A stretch of 64,000 bases of DNA, taken from the NCBI RefSeq assembly GCF_019931145.1, contig NZ_JAIOUV010000004.1, positions 372,001 through 436,000 of the forward strand, given 5' to 3'. The number at the start of each line of letters is the position of its first letter. The first letter of the stretch is position 1. The translations under genes and the position numbers were made by a program. Positions 45,903 through 54,498 of the stretch are shown here, in pieces. This stretch comes from Marinicella meishanensis. Lineage in GTDB: Bacteria; Pseudomonadota; Gammaproteobacteria; Xanthomonadales; Marinicellaceae. The notes beneath the pieces are model-generated. The model had not been told where the DNA came from. It made no database searches and saw only the letters and a program-made list of their open reading frames with translations.

Positions 45903-46127
45903 TAACACCTCTCTGTTGGCCAGCGAGGCTTGGTGGGATTGTTGGCTGTCCCAGATTTTGGTGACCATCACCCGGTCTGGATCGGCCATGCCCTGCAACA
46001 CGATGAACGATTGACAACCAGGCAGGTTTTCAATGATGGCGGCCGCTTCGGACAGGATGCGGACCAAATCGTCGCCCTTGCCCTTGACGGCTTTGAACGT
46101 GACTTGGATGCCAAATGTGTGACTCAT
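45681..46127 (-). CDS. Antibiotic biosynthesis monooxygenase-like protein with element-derived C-terminus
   Basis: A 148-residue frame. Residues 1-75 are an ABM ferredoxin-like domain (I-Q-V-T-F-K-A-V-K-G-K-G-D-D-L, C-Q-S-F-I-V-L-Q-G, H-Q-A-S-L-A-N-R-E-V-L). At residue 76 the frame enters MITE-like copy 2 and the last 73 residues are read from it. ABM domains are normally ~95 residues, so the final strand has been replaced. Whether the product is functional is unknown. Confidence 0.7.
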   Translation of the reverse strand: MSHTFGIQVTFKAVKGKGDDLVRILSEAAAIIENLPGCQSFIVLQGMADPDRVMVTKIWDSQQSHQASLANREVLGTDVANENVSVNSENVTIQARIAWFGHSNRAMSNAVCGIFSLNLLGWIVFSSPLRYSFAHVDLPHITNDALMA

Positions 46128-46226
46128 GGTTGTTGGTGGCTGACTGGTTTATTCAGGGTAGCATGGTGGACGATGTTTTACCGTGAGCCACATCACGATG
46201 ATCCGGTGTTGGCTGGCCCTGAAGAC

Positions 46227-46256
46227 CCAGCCACCAGCGAAAACCCTGGCGGCTGG
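46227..46256 (-). terminator. Hairpin after the HEAT-repeat operon
   Basis: CCAGCCACCAG and CTGGCGGCTGG pair with one G-U position around an eight-base loop. It lies 26 bases downstream of the last gene of the ECF operon. No U tract, so only probable. Confidence 0.45.
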
Positions 46257-46281
46257 GGTATGGCCCCGGGGCCACGGTCAA

Positions 46282-47469
46282 TCAGAGCAGGTCTTCCAAC
46301 TGTTTCAAGGTGGCTTCATCCTCGGTTTGGGTCAACCAAAACAAGGCCTGCTTTTTCACCGAGCGGGCATAATGGCCTTTGACCACTTGCAACAAGGCTT
46401 TGGCTGACTGCTCAGACGGCAATTGCGACAACACAAACACCGCATTGTCCAATTCACCGCGATCTTGGCGGGTGTTCAACAATGCCAAGGCGGCTTTCTC
46501 GGCCCGCTGGGGGCTGTTTTGCGCCAACCAAAACAAGGCTTTTTCGCGCACTTCGGCATCCAAGTGGTCTTTGACCAACTTGGCCAATTCGTCATTGGCC
46601 TCGTCACTGTTGATCTGTGACAGGCTGAAGATGGCTTTTTCTTTCACCTCACGGCGCTCGGTGTGGCTCATCAAATCGACCAAAAATGCCGGCAAATCGG
46701 CCACTTGATCGGTTTGACTCAACCAGAAAATCGCATCGGCTTGTTGTTCACCATCTGACTCATCTTGGGCAATGGCTTGCAACAGTTCCACCGCCTCGGT
46801 GGTGCGGTTTTGACTCAAGGCAAAATTGATTTTGCGTCTGACCTCACCCACCGGCAAGGTCTCATACAGTTCCTGCAAATGGGCAAACCCATCTTGCTCT
46901 CTTTGTCCCAGCCAAAACACCGACTGCTCAGAGTAACCGTCCTGGTTGTTGGCTGCCAGGTCGTACAAGGCGCGGGCAGCGGCTTCACCGGCATGCAAAC
47001 TCAACACATACAAGGCGCCATTTTCATCACCTTCTTGTTGGTTGGTGACGGTGTCGGTCAACCAATCAATGCTGTCCTGGCTGTCCACCGCAGTCAGCCA
47101 ATCAATGGTCAGTCCATCGGCTTTGACCTCGCAGTGGTCTCCGACTGGCAGCATGCGCTTAATGGCGCCGTCATCCATGTGCACAAACACATGAATGAAG
47201 TCGGTGTTGGGGCTGTGACTGGACGAGCCATATCCATACTGTTTTTCATTCAAATCACAGACCGTTTGTTCACCCTGGTTCCAACAACACATGGAAGGGG
47301 TGTCCACCGCCGCTGGCACGCTGTAAGCCAGCCAGCCATCGTGTTTTTGGCTGTGGGCCGACAAGGACGCATCAACGCGATTGATGTCCAACTGGGGGAA
47401 TTGGGCCCAGCATGCGCTGCTGCAAAAAACAGCGGTCAGGGCCAGGGTGTGTTTCATCTTTTTCAACAT
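46282..47469 (-). CDS. Exported HEAT-repeat protein (second of the ECF operon)
   Basis: A 395-residue protein with a signal peptide ending near C-W-A. The N-terminal part has paired cysteines (C-C-W, T-V-C-D, D-H-C). From about residue 170 it is a run of HEAT-like repeats, many with an A-(I/L)-F-W-L-(A/S/T)-Q core. Such arrays mediate protein-protein contact. GGAG lies eight bases before the ATG. It follows the other HEAT protein by 89 bases. Confidence 0.78.
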   Translation of the reverse strand: MLKKMKHTLALTAVFCSSACWAQFPQLDINRVDASLSAHSQKHDGWLAYSVPAAVDTPSMCCWNQGEQTVCDLNEKQYGYGSSSHSPNTDFIHVFVHMDDGAIKRMLPVGDHCEVKADGLTIDWLTAVDSQDSIDWLTDTVTNQQEGDENGALYVLSLHAGEAAARALYDLAANNQDGYSEQSVFWLGQREQDGFAHLQELYETLPVGEVRRKINFALSQNRTTEAVELLQAIAQDESDGEQQADAIFWLSQTDQVADLPAFLVDLMSHTERREVKEKAIFSLSQINSDEANDELAKLVKDHLDAEVREKALFWLAQNSPQRAEKAALALLNTRQDRGELDNAVFVLSQLPSEQSAKALLQVVKGHYARSVKKQALFWLTQTEDEATLKQLEDLL

Positions 47470-47558
47470 AAAGGTCTCCGGTTGGCGCTGGACTTGGGGC
47501 CCAGCGCGGGTTCAGTTCAAGGTGGGGGATTTGGGCCGGTTGCCCAGCCCTGTTGGGG

Positions 47559-49100
47559 TCAGTCTTCGATGGCGTCGATCAAAGCATCGGGATCGGTGAT
47601 ACCAATCGTCTTGATGATCATCTTCTTCACTTCATGATCGGTTTCTTGCTTCAACAGCTGGACCATGGCATCGGCATTGCCTTGCATCATCAAGGCATGC
47701 AGCACGCCTTGCTTGACTTCGGCATCACCTTCTTTGAAGCGGTCCATCAAGAAATCCACATTCAGTTCAGATGAACTCATACCAAAAGCTTCAAACAGAC
47801 TGCGGTCATTGGCCAATTCGGGGTCGGCCTCATACAGGCCCATCAACACATCGGTGGCGTCCATCACCCCGAACAAACGGATGATGGCGGACTTGATTTC
47901 GGGGTCGGTTTCCGTGTCATATACCTGTCGCAAACCGTCCACTTCGTCCATCGCCATCAAGGTGCTGAGTAAAGACTGTTTGCGCTCGGTGCTGTTTTCT
48001 TGCTGGAAAATGTCAATCACCACTTGCGGGTCCACATCGGTGGCGATGAACACCCCGGTGATGGCATCCTTTTCCGACTCATCGGTGGCTTTTTGATACA
48101 AGCGGGCCAAATAATCACCCATGTTGTCGTCATCCACCATGACCAGTGATTGGATCGCTTTGGTTCTGATGCTGGGGTCTTTTTCGTTGTCGATCACATA
48201 GTACAAATAGGCGGCATCACCGGACAAAGCCAAGGCTTCCAAAATGGCCCGGCGCGAGTCACCCTGGGACTTTTGATACAGGTCTTTCAAAGCCGCCGAC
48301 TCCCCTTTGATGCCCAGCATGCGGATCAGGCTCACATTCAAATCAGGGTCACTTTCTTTTTTCAACAAGGCGATCAATTCGTCGCTGTCATCGTGGTGGA
48401 TGAAGCCCTGGATGATGGCCGCTTTGAGGTCGCGGCTTTGGCTGTTTTCATACAGCTGCAACAGTTTCTTGCGGCTTTCGATGCCATCACGCAAGCTCAG
48501 CATTTGAATCGCCTGGTGTTGTAAGCCCTGATTTTGTTCGGTGCCAATGTAACGGAACAGGTAGTCCACGACCGCCTCGCTGTCGCTGATGCCCAACAGC
48601 TGGATGGCGTTCATTTTGACCCGTTCTGAATTCGATTGCTCCAACATGTCATAGACTTTGGGCAAGGCTTTTTCGGGGTTGTTGAACATGATCTGCTGCA
48701 AGGTGAACAGTTTCAACTCTTCATCCAAGGCCGCCTGATGCGTGCCTTGTTCATCGCTGTCACCGTGTTCGAACAACAACACTTGGGCGTCATCGGCCCA
48801 ATCAGAGTTCGGGTGATTGCGGATCAAGCGCTCCAGCAAACGGCGGGCTTGGGCCCGTTGTTTGACCTGGTAATGGGCATAGCCCTGCCAGTATTGTGCA
48901 GCGGCCTGTAATTTGCGGTCTTTGGCAGCCTCCTCGAAAGCTTCGATGGCATCTCGCCAATCCTTGCTTTGCATCGAGACTTGTCCCAATTCATAGGCTT
49001 CCAGGGCATCCGCTGATTGGGCCATCACCCAGGTGTGGCTGCACAGCATGAATCCCAGTGCCATGGATTTGAATGCTTTGGTTAAATGAATGGTTTGCAT
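47559..49100 (-). CDS. Exported TPR/HEAT-repeat protein (first of the ECF operon)
   Basis: A 513-residue protein with a signal peptide ending near W-V-M-A. Residues 30-110 look like tetratricopeptide repeats (Q-Y-W-Q-G-Y-A-H-Y-Q-V). HEAT-like repeats follow through the C-terminus (L-G-I-S-D-S-E-A-V-V-D-Y-L, S-A-I-I-R-L-F-G-V-M-D-A-T-D-V-L). No catalytic domain is seen. It is ten bases after the anti-sigma gene, so part of the same operon. Confidence 0.8.
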   Translation of the reverse strand: MQTIHLTKAFKSMALGFMLCSHTWVMAQSADALEAYELGQVSMQSKDWRDAIEAFEEAAKDRKLQAAAQYWQGYAHYQVKQRAQARRLLERLIRNHPNSDWADDAQVLLFEHGDSDEQGTHQAALDEELKLFTLQQIMFNNPEKALPKVYDMLEQSNSERVKMNAIQLLGISDSEAVVDYLFRYIGTEQNQGLQHQAIQMLSLRDGIESRKKLLQLYENSQSRDLKAAIIQGFIHHDDSDELIALLKKESDPDLNVSLIRMLGIKGESAALKDLYQKSQGDSRRAILEALALSGDAAYLYYVIDNEKDPSIRTKAIQSLVMVDDDNMGDYLARLYQKATDESEKDAITGVFIATDVDPQVVIDIFQQENSTERKQSLLSTLMAMDEVDGLRQVYDTETDPEIKSAIIRLFGVMDATDVLMGLYEADPELANDRSLFEAFGMSSSELNVDFLMDRFKEGDAEVKQGVLHALMMQGNADAMVQLLKQETDHEVKKMIIKTIGITDPDALIDAIED

Positions 49101-49110
49101 GGGTTTGCTC

Positions 49111-49854
49111 CTAAATAAGATCGTTGGTTTGAGCCAGTTGTTGTTTCATGGTTTTGATTTGAAACATCAGGTCGCTGGACGATGAGTCCTTGACCCAATT
49201 GACTCGGGGTTGGCCATGGGTTTGGTTGGGGTTGCCTGCGGCTGAGCCATTGGCATACTCCAATAAAATCGGTTCCAGGTCTTGTAACAATTGGCTGGTA
49301 AACTGGCTGTCGTGTTGCGCCAAGGCCCGTTTGAACAGGCGATTGGATGACAGCAAGCGTTGCGCCGTGGCTTGGCTGTTGAAGGCGCCATTGCCGTTGC
49401 TGACTTGGGTCAAAAAGATTTCACTTTGGGTCAGGTGTAACTGGATGTTTTGGGCCAGCAACTGCTCTTGTAGCTGCCGATTCAACGCATCATCGGTTTG
49501 GTTTTTACCGACGTAGAACGACACCAACACCAGACCAATCACCAAGGCAAAACTGGCCAGTGAATACTGTGGCATCAGCCAGTAATTCTGCAATTTTTGC
49601 CACCAGCTCAAGCGGGGTAATTCAATGCCTGGGTTGTCGTCAAGCCGGTCGGCAATCCGTTCCCACAGTTGTTGGCCATAATCTTCGGCCAGTGGATGTT
49701 GTTGTTCTGCAGCGCGTTCTATGGCGTTCATGTCAGCCTCCAATTGGTTCAATTGATCACAGACTTCGGGCGACTGCAAGCCGTCATCGCGGGTCTTGTC
49801 ATCGGTCTCATTGAAATAAATCATCAATAATTTTTCGTCGTCTTTGTGATTCAT
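49111..49854 (-). CDS. Probable membrane-spanning anti-sigma factor
   Basis: A 247-residue protein. Residues 1-95 are acidic and could bind the sigma factor; a single membrane helix lies at about 97-114 (S-L-A-S-F-A-L-V-I-G-L-V-L-V-S-F-Y-V-G); the rest is periplasmic. It overlaps the sigma gene by four bases, the usual arrangement. No zinc-binding motif is present, so classification is by position and topology. Confidence 0.65.
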   Translation of the reverse strand: MNHKDDEKLLMIYFNETDDKTRDDGLQSPEVCDQLNQLEADMNAIERAAEQQHPLAEDYGQQLWERIADRLDDNPGIELPRLSWWQKLQNYWLMPQYSLASFALVIGLVLVSFYVGKNQTDDALNRQLQEQLLAQNIQLHLTQSEIFLTQVSNGNGAFNSQATAQRLLSSNRLFKRALAQHDSQFTSQLLQDLEPILLEYANGSAAGNPNQTHGQPRVNWVKDSSSSDLMFQIKTMKQQLAQTNDLI

Positions 49855-50402
49855 GCGCTCACCTCTACTTTCAGTTGTTTGCGGAGCTTTCGCACCGCCC
49901 TGAATATGGTTTGTTTACAGGCATTGCTTTTGATTTTCAGTTCCTGGGCGGTTTCCTCAATGGAATAGCCCTGGTGGTGTTTCATGGTGATGGCCAACCG
50001 TTCCACATCGCTCAAGTCCGACATGGCACGCATCAAACGCTGATTCAAATCCAGCTGATCCACTGTGTCGATGCCGTCTTCGGCCAATTCCAATTGGGGA
50101 CATTCCTGATCCAGTGAATGGGCCAACTGGCGATTGGCTTTGCGCAGGTAGTCGATGGATGTGTTGGTGGTGATGCGCAACAACCAAGTGGAAAACTTGG
50201 CTTTGGATTGATACCGCCCAATCGCTTGAAACGCTTTGATAAAGGTTTCTTGGGCGATGTCTTCGGCGTGGCTGGCATCGGCCGTGTATCGATAGGCCAA
50301 ACGGTTGACCGCCTGTGCATAGTGCAACACGATCAGGCGAAATGCGTTCTTATCGCCCTGGGTTGCTTTGACAACCGTTTTGTCATCGATTTCATTCATC
50401 AT
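49851..50402 (-). CDS. ECF-type sigma-70 family RNA polymerase sigma factor
   Basis: A 183-residue protein with sigma regions 2 and 4. Region 2 has Y-T-A-D-A-S-H-A-E-D-I-A-Q-E-T-F-I-K-A-F and F-S-T-W-L-L-R-I-T-T-N; region 4 has H-H-Q-G-Y-S-I-E-E-T-A-Q-E-L-K-I-K-S-N-A-C-K. It heads a four-gene operon. Twin repeats upstream at 50440 and 50501 may be its own control sites. Confidence 0.92.
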   Translation of the reverse strand: MMNEIDDKTVVKATQGDKNAFRLIVLHYAQAVNRLAYRYTADASHAEDIAQETFIKAFQAIGRYQSKAKFSTWLLRITTNTSIDYLRKANRQLAHSLDQECPQLELAEDGIDTVDQLDLNQRLMRAMSDLSDVERLAITMKHHQGYSIEETAQELKIKSNACKQTIFRAVRKLRKQLKVEVSA

Positions 50403-50439
50403 GCCAGCTTAAACGCAGCCACCACGGATTTGGTTATAT

Positions 50440-50519
50440 TTTTTTGTCGGATTTTTTGTGGGCGGGGAACCCAAAGGGGATCAGTGGCGCAAGAAATCCA
50501 TTTTTTGTCAGATTTTTTG
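50440..50519 (-). promoter_or_regulatory. Twin 19-bp repeats upstream of the ECF sigma gene
   Basis: TTTTTTGTCGGATTTTTTG at 50440-50458 recurs at 50501-50519 with one change, 61 bases apart. Their position before the ECF gene suggests an autoregulated promoter or operator. Confidence 0.5.
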
Positions 50520-50868
50520 ACTCAAGCCCCTGGCACATTGCAACAACTCCACACACACGCCCTTGATCCCGGACTCGGGAAAGCAGTCATTGATCCGTGT
50601 GCTTAATCGGTCAATGGTTTGGATGATTTTGCTGATTTCCAATGCTTGGTACATCAGCGAATTGTCCCATCATCAGACCACCACCGTCAACCAAGCACCA
50701 CGCCCGGTACTCACTCAGGCAGCCACATGATCAAGCCCACCACCAGCAGCACAGCGGCAAACAGCACCAGATTCAACAACGATTCAAGCATGGCAGGTGA
50801 CCTGCGATTTCAATGGGATTGTGTGGCCGCACATGGTAACATGACAGCACCCGCAAAGGACGCCTCCA
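50520..50868. other. Intergenic region between sigma and DUF4166 genes
   Basis: No annotated-size gene seen. It holds one 26-codon minus-strand frame (50711-50791) and otherwise nothing I can support. Confidence 0.4.
50711..50791 (-). CDS. Possible 26-residue membrane microprotein
   Basis: The frame reads as one hydrophobic helix with a short charged start (M-L-E-S-L-L-N-L-V-L-F-A-A then I-M-W-L-P-E). AGGT lies about ten bases before the ATG. Bacteria have many such proteins, but chance cannot be ruled out. Confidence 0.3.
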   Translation of the reverse strand: MLESLLNLVLFAAVLLVVGLIMWLPE

Positions 50869-51477
50869 ATGCCCAAAAAAAACACCATCAAATGGCACTT
50901 AGGTCCCCATTGGCATCAACTCCACCCCAATGTGCAACGCCGCTTCAACCGCTTACCCAGTGCAGGCGCGCCGATCATATATGATGGCATCATGGAGCAA
51001 GTCGCCTGTTCCCGGGCCGGCTGGTTGTTCGCCTTCCTGTCGCAAATCATTGGCAACCCTTTGAGTCCCCACCAAGGCACCCATGTGCCCATGGCAGTGG
51101 TGCTGACCACCCGCCCTGGCAAACCCGGGGTTTATTGGCAACGCACCTACCAATTTCCAGGCAAACGGCCCTTCAGTGTCACCTCAGTGAAAAAAGACGA
51201 CCGGGGGCGGATGATGGAAATGGTCGGCGGTGGCTTTGGCATGTTCTTGGACGTGTTTGCCAAAAACGGTGAATTGCATTTCAAAAGCAGCCGCTATTTC
51301 TGGAAATTATGGCGCTGGTATGTGCCCTTGCCGCATTGGCTCAGCCCCGGTGAAACCCACGTGATCCACCAGGATTTGGGTGGTGACGATTTCCGTTTCA
51401 CCATCACCATGGACCACCCTGTGTTGGGCCGCACCTTTTACCAAACCGGTGTGTTTCATGAGCGCCAAGCGACCTGA
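50869..51477 (+). CDS. DUF4166-domain protein
   Basis: A 202-residue protein with L-H-P-N-V-Q-R-R-F near the start and the W-Q-R-T-Y-Q-F-P-G and F-R-F-T-I-T-M-D-H-P-V-L-G segments typical of DUF4166. In many bacteria this domain is fused to a saccharopine-dehydrogenase-like domain; here the partner is the next gene, overlapping by 20 bases. Substrate unknown. Confidence 0.78.
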   Translation: MPKKNTIKWHLGPHWHQLHPNVQRRFNRLPSAGAPIIYDGIMEQVACSRAGWLFAFLSQIIGNPLSPHQGTHVPMAVVLTTRPGKPGVYWQRTYQFPGKRPFSVTSVKKDDRGRMMEMVGGGFGMFLDVFAKNGELHFKSSRYFWKLWRWYVPLPHWLSPGETHVIHQDLGGDDFRFTITMDHPVLGRTFYQTGVFHERQAT

Positions 51478-52573
51478 CGTTTTGTTGCTGGGTGGCTACG
51501 GGGTGTTTGGCCATCGCATCGCCTCCGCCCTGTGCCAGCGGGCCATCCATGTCATCATCAATGGCCGTCGACAGGCCCCGGCCATCGCTTTGCGTAATCG
51601 CTTGCGACACCAGCACCCCAACGCCTCGGTAGCGGTGGCGGTGTTTGATGTCAGCCAAGATTTGTCTGCCCAATTGGCCCAGCTCAAACCTCGGGTGGTG
51701 GTCCACACCTGCGGCCCGTTTCAAGGCCAAGACACCCAAATCGCCAAGGCCGTGATCCAAGCCGGTTGTCATTACATCGATCTGGCCGATGGCCGCGATT
51801 ATGTGCAAAACATGTTGGCCCTGGATGCCGCTGCCCAAGCCCGTGGGGTGAGTGCCATCACTGCCGCCAGCACCGTACCGGCTTTGTCCTCGGCGGTCTT
51901 GGCGCAACTGCGTGATCGACATGGCATCCAACAATTTGATCAGGTGCGCATCGGCATCACGCCCGGCCAAAAAACACCCCGGGGCTTGGCCACCACCCAA
52001 GCGGTGCTGTCCTATTTGGGCCGGCGCTTGGCACCCTGGCCAGGCATGCGCCAAACCAGTTATGGCTGGCTCGGTTTGCATGCCCAAGCCTATCCCACCA
52101 TAGGTCGCCGCTTGATGGGGCATTGCGAAGCGGCTGACTTGGACTTTTTTGCGGCCCACTTCAACATCAAGTCACTGTCTTTTGCCGCCGGGATGGAAAG
52201 CAAGCTGTTGCATGTGTTGATGTGGTTGGCAGCCGGATTGGTGCGTTTGGGCCTGCCCCTCAACTTGACCAAACAAGCGGACAAATTGTTGCGCATGAGT
52301 CACTGGTTTGACCGCTTGGGAACCGCCGATGGCGGCATGCATGTGGCCATCGAAGGCCGCAACGAACAAGGGGATCGCATCCAGAGAACTTGGTTCTTGG
52401 AGGTATTCGATGGACAGGGACCGTGGGTGCCGGCAATGCCAGCGGTGTTGATGTGCGAGAAAATTATGCGAAATCAGACCACGGCAGGCGTGGTGCCTTG
52501 TATTGAATTGTTGACGCTGGATGAATACCTCGGTGCCTTACCACCGAAGCATCACCAATCCAGTTGGCATTAG
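51458..52573 (+). CDS. Saccharopine-dehydrogenase-like NAD(P)-binding protein
   Basis: A 371-residue protein. The Rossmann loop is L-L-L-G-G-Y-G-V-F-G, and H-T-C-G-P-F-Q-G-Q and C-H-Y-I-D-L-A-D-G are typical of the family. The catalytic step is not known; the DUF4166 neighbour suggests a common substrate. Its stop TAG consists of the TA flank plus the first G of MITE-like copy 3, so the insertion probably defined the present C-terminus. Confidence 0.82.
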   Translation: MSAKRPDVLLLGGYGVFGHRIASALCQRAIHVIINGRRQAPAIALRNRLRHQHPNASVAVAVFDVSQDLSAQLAQLKPRVVVHTCGPFQGQDTQIAKAVIQAGCHYIDLADGRDYVQNMLALDAAAQARGVSAITAASTVPALSSAVLAQLRDRHGIQQFDQVRIGITPGQKTPRGLATTQAVLSYLGRRLAPWPGMRQTSYGWLGLHAQAYPTIGRRLMGHCEAADLDFFAAHFNIKSLSFAAGMESKLLHVLMWLAAGLVRLGLPLNLTKQADKLLRMSHWFDRLGTADGGMHVAIEGRNEQGDRIQRTWFLEVFDGQGPWVPAMPAVLMCEKIMRNQTTAGVVPCIELLTLDEYLGALPPKHHQSSWH

Positions 52574-52838
52574 GACCTGTTGATACCAACCGAAAGGCGA
52601 CTGCTGGATCGTATTTTTCATCCATCAAGGCTTCAGTCGTGATGTGTGGTCACTCCACATGAACGAGTGAATAAAGCTGAAGGGTGGAAAATACGACCCA
52701 GTCCCACGGGTTCAGACTGCAATGGCCACACCCTGTGTTACTCACCGCTCGATTGGAATGACCAAACCACGTGATTCGCGCCTTGATTGTGACCATTGGA
52801 GCCTGAACAGCAGTCGTTCAGTTGGTGTCAATAGGCCC
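52573..52838. mobile_element. MITE-like 266-bp element, copy 3
   Basis: It is again 266 bp, and closer in sequence to copy 1 than to copy 2. The ends GGACCTGTTGATACCAACCG and the inverted right end at 52819-52838 match with several differences, and the homology of the ends continues inward past AACGACTGCTG. TA flanks the left end. It begins within the stop codon of the preceding gene. Confidence 0.83.
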
Positions 52839-52847
52839 CTGGTCAAC

Positions 52848-53021
52848 TTATTTTTTTCGGCGGTCTGATTTTTGTCGACGATCAGACCGATCGCTGTCGG
52901 CCCGCTCTTCAGTGCGGCGATCAGACACCGCACTGCGGCGGTCTCGGCGTCTGCGTTCTATCGGTTCGTACCTGATTTTTTTGCCGGTATCTGAACCTGA
53001 AGTGGCGTTGCTCTCAAACAT
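52848..53021 (-). CDS. Small Arg/Asp-rich protein (DRR-type), member A
   Basis: A 57-residue, highly charged protein with repeated D-R-R (R-R-R-R-D-R-R-S, S-D-R-R, R-S-D-R-R-Q-K-S-D-R-R). The stretch I-R-Y-E-P before it matches V-R-W-E-P in the neighbouring gene. The ATG at 53021 was chosen; the longer frame starts with GTG. The role is unknown; nucleic acid binding is a guess. Confidence 0.55.
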   Translation of the reverse strand: MFESNATSGSDTGKKIRYEPIERRRRDRRSAVSDRRTEERADSDRSDRRQKSDRRKK

Positions 53022-53159
53022 GTTAAAGGCCCCGTTTGTTACTGAAATACCTGTGTGGTACTGGTCATTTGAGTTTCTCACACCCAATAAAAATACCACA
53101 CCACGGATGAAATTTCAGTAAATACCCGCATAAATAAACCGAACTGGGGTCGTCAGGGA

Positions 53160-53351
53160 CTACTTGGTGTTGGTGTCGTTCCAAGTGTTGTTGGCTTTGC
53201 GGCGGTCCTCGCCGCTGCGACGGTCATCTTTATCCGGTTCCCAGCGGACCGTACTGCGTCTGGGGTTTTCGTTGTTGCGGCGTTGTTTTTTGCGCTTGTC
53301 CACCCGTTTCACTTCTTTTTTCTTTTTCTTAAAAAAACCAAACATCGTCAT
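53160..53351 (-). CDS. Small Arg/Asp-rich protein (DRR-type), member B
   Basis: A 63-residue protein. It opens M-F-G-F-F-K-K-K-K-K after the second ATG, then V-R-W-E-P-D-K-D-D-R-R-S-G-E-D-R-R. It shares the (I/V)-R-(Y/W)-E-P plus D-R-R-S motif with member A, suggesting duplication. AGGTG precedes the ATG at 53345, which may be the real start. Confidence 0.55.
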   Translation of the reverse strand: MTMFGFFKKKKKEVKRVDKRKKQRRNNENPRRSTVRWEPDKDDRRSGEDRRKANNTWNDTNTK

Positions 53352-53597
53352 CACCTAATCAAAACAACCTGGTCCATTGATGGCTTCATGAAACCGGGTC
53401 CCGGAATATCATTTGGGTCAAACTGGGTGGCACCACTCAGCTTAACCCCCACATGATTACGGTATCACAAATGGTGCCTGGCTGCAGTAAAAAATTGAAC
53501 AATCCGACCCGCAACTGGGGTGGCACTGAGGGCTGCAATAAGTGTGTGAATTGACGCCTGATTGGTTAAAATAACGGCTTTCAATTCAGGATGATCT
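53352..53597. other. Intergenic region before rdgC
   Basis: Promoters for the minus-strand small gene and for rdgC are expected here. I see no repeats or RNA motifs. Confidence 0.35.
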
Positions 53598-54497
53598 ATG
53601 TGGTTTAAAAATGCGCGCCTGTTTCAACTCAATGAAACCTTGACCCTGGACGCGGAACAACTGTCTGCCGCCCTCAAAAACGATGCTTTGAAAGCCTGTG
53701 CCCCGATGGAAGCCGTGTCCAAAGGCTGGGTGTCGCCGTTTGGTTCTGACAGTGAATTGTTTGTGCTGAAAAGTGGCCATGCCATGCTGTTTGCCTTGGG
53801 GGTGGAAGAAAAGGTGCTGCCCGCGGCGGTGGTCAACCACCAGCTGAACCAACAGCTGGAATCGATCAAAGCCGAATCGGGACAAAAACCCGGCCGCAAG
53901 CAACAAACCGACATGAAACAACAGCTGATGCTGGAAATGCTGCCCCAAGCATTTGTCAAGCCCAAAACCATCATGGCCTATCTGGACCTGAAGCTGGACT
54001 TGTTGGTGGTTGATTGTGCCAGTCAGAATGCCGCCGAAGACCTGGTCTCGCAATTGCGCCAAACCCTGGGCTCATTCAAAGCTTCGGCTTTCGGCCCCTC
54101 CTCCGCGGTGGCCCAAGTGCTGACCCAATGGGTGATCAAGGCCCAAGGCGATGCGGGCTTTCAGCCAGACAATGAAATCGTGTTGGAAACCTTGGACGAC
54201 AGCAAAGGGGTGGTGCGTGGCCGCAACATCGCACACCTGGAAGACCAAATGAAACAGCACATCGACAATGGCTATTTGGTGACCCAACTGGGCTTGTTGT
54301 TCAACGACCGCATCGAATTGGTGTTGGGCCACGACCTGGGCCTGAAAAAGATCAAGTTCACCGACGTGGTGTTGGACCAATTGGATGATGAATCCATTGA
54401 ATCTGAATGGCAATTACTGGACAGCCGTTTCACCTTGTTCAGTTTGGAACTCCGGGCCATGTTCAAAGCCTTGTTTGACGTGTTCTCCAGTCACTGA
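53598..54497 (+). CDS. rdgC: Recombination-associated protein RdgC
   Basis: A 299-residue protein of the usual length. M-W-F-K-N-A-R-L-F at the start, G-W-V-S-P-F-G and the C-terminal region match RdgC, a ring-shaped DNA-binding protein that limits RecA. It begins a plus-strand run with short spacers. Confidence 0.94.
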   Translation: MWFKNARLFQLNETLTLDAEQLSAALKNDALKACAPMEAVSKGWVSPFGSDSELFVLKSGHAMLFALGVEEKVLPAAVVNHQLNQQLESIKAESGQKPGRKQQTDMKQQLMLEMLPQAFVKPKTIMAYLDLKLDLLVVDCASQNAAEDLVSQLRQTLGSFKASAFGPSSAVAQVLTQWVIKAQGDAGFQPDNEIVLETLDDSKGVVRGRNIAHLEDQMKQHIDNGYLVTQLGLLFNDRIELVLGHDLGLKKIKFTDVVLDQLDDESIESEWQLLDSRFTLFSLELRAMFKALFDVFSSH

Positions 54498-54498
54498 C

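Noticed and set aside
50118-50606. Plus-strand open frame opposite the ECF sigma gene
   Set aside because: It is the complement of a clear sigma factor gene.
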